A stretch of 17,345 nucleotides of DNA from Deltaproteobacteria bacterium (lineage in GTDB: Bacteria; Desulfobacterota; Syntrophia; Syntrophales; UBA5619), in contig JAJFTY010000153.1 of NCBI GenBank assembly GCA_021372695.1, forward strand, positions 1 to 17,345. The letters run 5' to 3'. Shown piece by piece: positions 15,900-17,345 of this stretch. The stretch's first letter is position 1. The number at the start of each line of letters is the position of its first letter. Under the pieces are notes generated by a model. The model worked only from the letters and a program-made list of their open reading frames with translations. It did no database searches and had not been told where the DNA came from. The position numbers and the translations under genes were made by a program.

Positions 15900-16410
15900 G
15901 GCGGTCCTGCTCCTTTCGGCAAATGGTCCTGACTTCAAGGCAAAAAGGTTTGGGAACCTCCACGCCGATGACGGCGGTGCCGTCGTTGACCTTGGCCTTC
16001 TTCACGCTCACGACCCGGCCCTCGGCCACGTAGTCTCCCTGCCGGTCGCCGCAGGGCACGCGATCCCCCTTGCGGGGCAGTGGACAGTACTCGTAGGGGA
16101 ATTCGACGAGCGAGGTGGTCTCCGTGTAATGGAGATGGACCTTGAAGATCGCGAGGCCCGGACACTGCGCGATGCACACCCCGCAGCCGGTGCAGTTGTC
16201 GCCGTGCAGCACGGGAAGGTTGGTGATCGGTTTTCCGACGGTGATGGCGCCGCGGGGGCAGGCCTCCTCGCAGGGATTGCAGGGGATCTCCTGGACGCAT
16301 TCGATGAAGGCCACGGGCCCCTGCTCCAGCCGTTCCCGGCTCGGCACGCCCGGGCTCGCCCGGAGCTCCTCCTCCGAGGGTACACCCGTATACTTCACGC
16401 CGCCTTTCAT
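15892..16410 (-). CDS. Two-cluster 4Fe-4S ferredoxin subunit
   Basis: The 172-residue protein has cysteine sets C38-x5-C44-x2-C47-x3-C51-P and C73-x2-C76-x2-C79-x3-C83-P, enough for two [4Fe-4S] clusters. A C-terminal extension of about 90 residues follows, with further cysteines (C109, C120, C157, C164), unusual for a plain ferredoxin. The ATG at 16410 has GGGGGAG five bases upstream and overlaps the preceding gene by four bases; an in-frame start at 16443 would reach far into that gene. In proline-dehydrogenase-type complexes a ferredoxin subunit sits in this place in the operon, joining the FAD subunits. Electron transfer is the likely role; the function of the extension is unknown. Confidence 0.85.
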   Translation of the reverse strand: MKGGVKYTGVPSEEELRASPGVPSRERLEQGPVAFIECVQEIPCNPCEEACPRGAITVGKPITNLPVLHGDNCTGCGVCIAQCPGLAIFKVHLHYTETTSLVEFPYEYCPLPRKGDRVPCGDRQGDYVAEGRVVSVKKAKVNDGTAVIGVEVPKPFCLEVRTICRKEQDRHG

Positions 16411-17345
16411 GCTTGCTCCCCCAGAGATAGACCGATGAGACACTCTTTGGCCTTCCTGCGTCCTTCGCCGAAGGGCCCGGTTCGCAGGGCGTTCATGCGT
16501 TCCCGGATGACGGTTTTGAGCTCGCGGGCTCTTTCACGATCCCAGAGCCCCAGGGCTTCGGCGCAGGCCGTTCCGGCGAGGCGCCCCTCCTCCATGGCGG
16601 TGCTCGCCTCCTCCACGCCCGAAATGTCGCCTGCGATGAAGACACCCGAAACGGTGGTCTCCATGTTCAGATCGTGTTTGGGCACATGGCCCCCGAGGCT
16701 GGGAACGAAGACGAACTCGCAGCCCATGAGCCAGGCGAGCTCCGTCAGAGGGGTCAAACCCACGGCGACGCACACCGTGTCCACGGCGAGCATCTTTTCC
16801 GAACCGGCCACGGGCTGCCAGCGGGAATCGAGCGCCACGATCTCCACCGATTCCACCTGCTCTCTGCCCAGGGCCCGCTTGACCGTGTGGGAGAGATGGA
16901 TGGGTACGCCGGCCCGGCGGATCTTGGCGGCGTGGACCCCGTATCCGCCGATCTGGGGTGCAGCCTCGATGAGCGCGACCACCTCGGCGCCCGCCTGCAT
17001 CAACTGATAGGCGACGATGAGCCCCACATTGCCCGACCCGATCATCAGGACCCGCCGGCCGGGCAGGACCCGGTGGACGTTGATCATGGTCTGTGCGGCG
17101 CCCGCGCCCATGACGCCGGGGAGCGTGCTCCCCGGAAAGGCCAGCGGGTTTTCCGCAGCGCCCGCCGCGATGATGATCTTATCGGCCTTGAGGCACTCTT
17201 CCCTGCCTTGCCGGATGTAGCCCACGGTTCTGTCCGGGAAAAGGGCGTAGACAGGGGAATCGAGAAGAACTTCCACGTTCAGATCCCGGGTTTCGGCCAG
17301 AAGCTGCTCGCCGATGTGAAAGCCGCGCACCCCGGCCCGATGCTC
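16407..17345 (-). CDS. FAD/NAD(P)-dependent oxidoreductase (alpha subunit; N-terminal part beyond the window)
   Basis: 312 residues are visible and the frame is open to the window end, so the N-terminal FAD-binding region is missing. The visible part has KIIIAAGAAENPLAFPG, a second dinucleotide fold VLMIGSGNVGLIVAYQL for NAD(P)H, and GVFIAGDISGVEEASTAMEEGRLAG, which closes the FAD site. This is the pattern of the alpha subunits of opine oxidase, hydrogen cyanide synthase HcnB and dye-linked proline dehydrogenase. It shares an ATGA overlap with the ferredoxin gene. The last 50 residues form a helical tail. The expected role is to pass electrons between the complex and NAD or another carrier. 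Confidence 0.87.
   Translation of the reverse strand, partial: EHRAGVRGFHIGEQLLAETRDLNVEVLLDSPVYALFPDRTVGYIRQGREECLKADKIIIAAGAAENPLAFPGSTLPGVMGAGAAQTMINVHRVLPGRRVLMIGSGNVGLIVAYQLMQAGAEVVALIEAAPQIGGYGVHAAKIRRAGVPIHLSHTVKRALGREQVESVEIVALDSRWQPVAGSEKMLAVDTVCVAVGLTPLTELAWLMGCEFVFVPSLGGHVPKHDLNMETTVSGVFIAGDISGVEEASTAMEEGRLAGTACAEALGLWDRERARELKTVIRERMNALRTGPFGEGRRKAKECLIGLSLGEQA

Overview
This GC-rich window carries a dense run of genes, all on the minus strand, so transcription runs from high to low coordinates. The gene set points to an anaerobic bacterium: the mercury-methylation pair hgcA/hgcB, a quinolinate synthase with three cluster cysteines, a short radical-SAM ThiC, a NifS-type cysteine desulfurase and an archaeal-style four-subunit FAD/Fe-S dehydrogenase. 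My best guess is a Desulfobacterota/Syntrophales-like lineage. This is inferred from gene content only, as there is no rRNA marker. No tRNA, rRNA, CRISPR array, insertion sequence or origin was recognised.

Reading in the direction of transcription: (1) 17345-14446 is a tightly overlapping four-gene operon whose first gene is cut by the window edge. It encodes an FAD/NAD oxidoreductase, a two-cluster ferredoxin, a BFD-like [2Fe-2S] protein and a DadA-like FAD amine dehydrogenase, in the A-F-X-B order of dye-linked proline dehydrogenase complexes. (2) 14364-14128 is a regulatory leader. It has a near-perfect sigma-70 promoter, a 25-codon leader peptide containing Met-Cys-Met-Cys, and an intrinsic terminator just before metY, which together look like a transcription attenuator sensing sulfur amino acids. 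(3) 14074-8446 holds sulfur amino acid genes: metY, cysK, a 407-base spacer with inverted repeats, then overlapping metX-metW-nifS. (4) 8445-8094 is a repeat-rich spacer. (5) 8093-2369 is mnmA-nadA-MOSC-cysE-hgcA-hgcB-SDR, closely spaced and probably one transcript. (6) 2224-1883 is a truncated cupin gene whose 3' end overlaps the next promoter. (7) 1894-1 is a sigma-70 promoter, a TPP riboswitch, thiC interrupted by an in-frame amber codon at codon 61, and the start of a UbiA-family prenyltransferase gene.

Functionally, regions 3 and 5 form a sulfur block. CysE and CysK make O-acetylserine and cysteine; MetX, MetW and MetY make O-acetylhomoserine and homocysteine. NifS releases persulfide sulfur from cysteine, and MnmA uses such sulfur for tRNA 2-thiouridine. 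The corrinoid mercury methyltransferase pair HgcAB sits directly behind cysE in this block. The observations most worth following are that placement of hgcAB, the Met-Cys leader peptide with its terminator, and the riboswitch-controlled thiC with an amber codon replacing the expected lysine.
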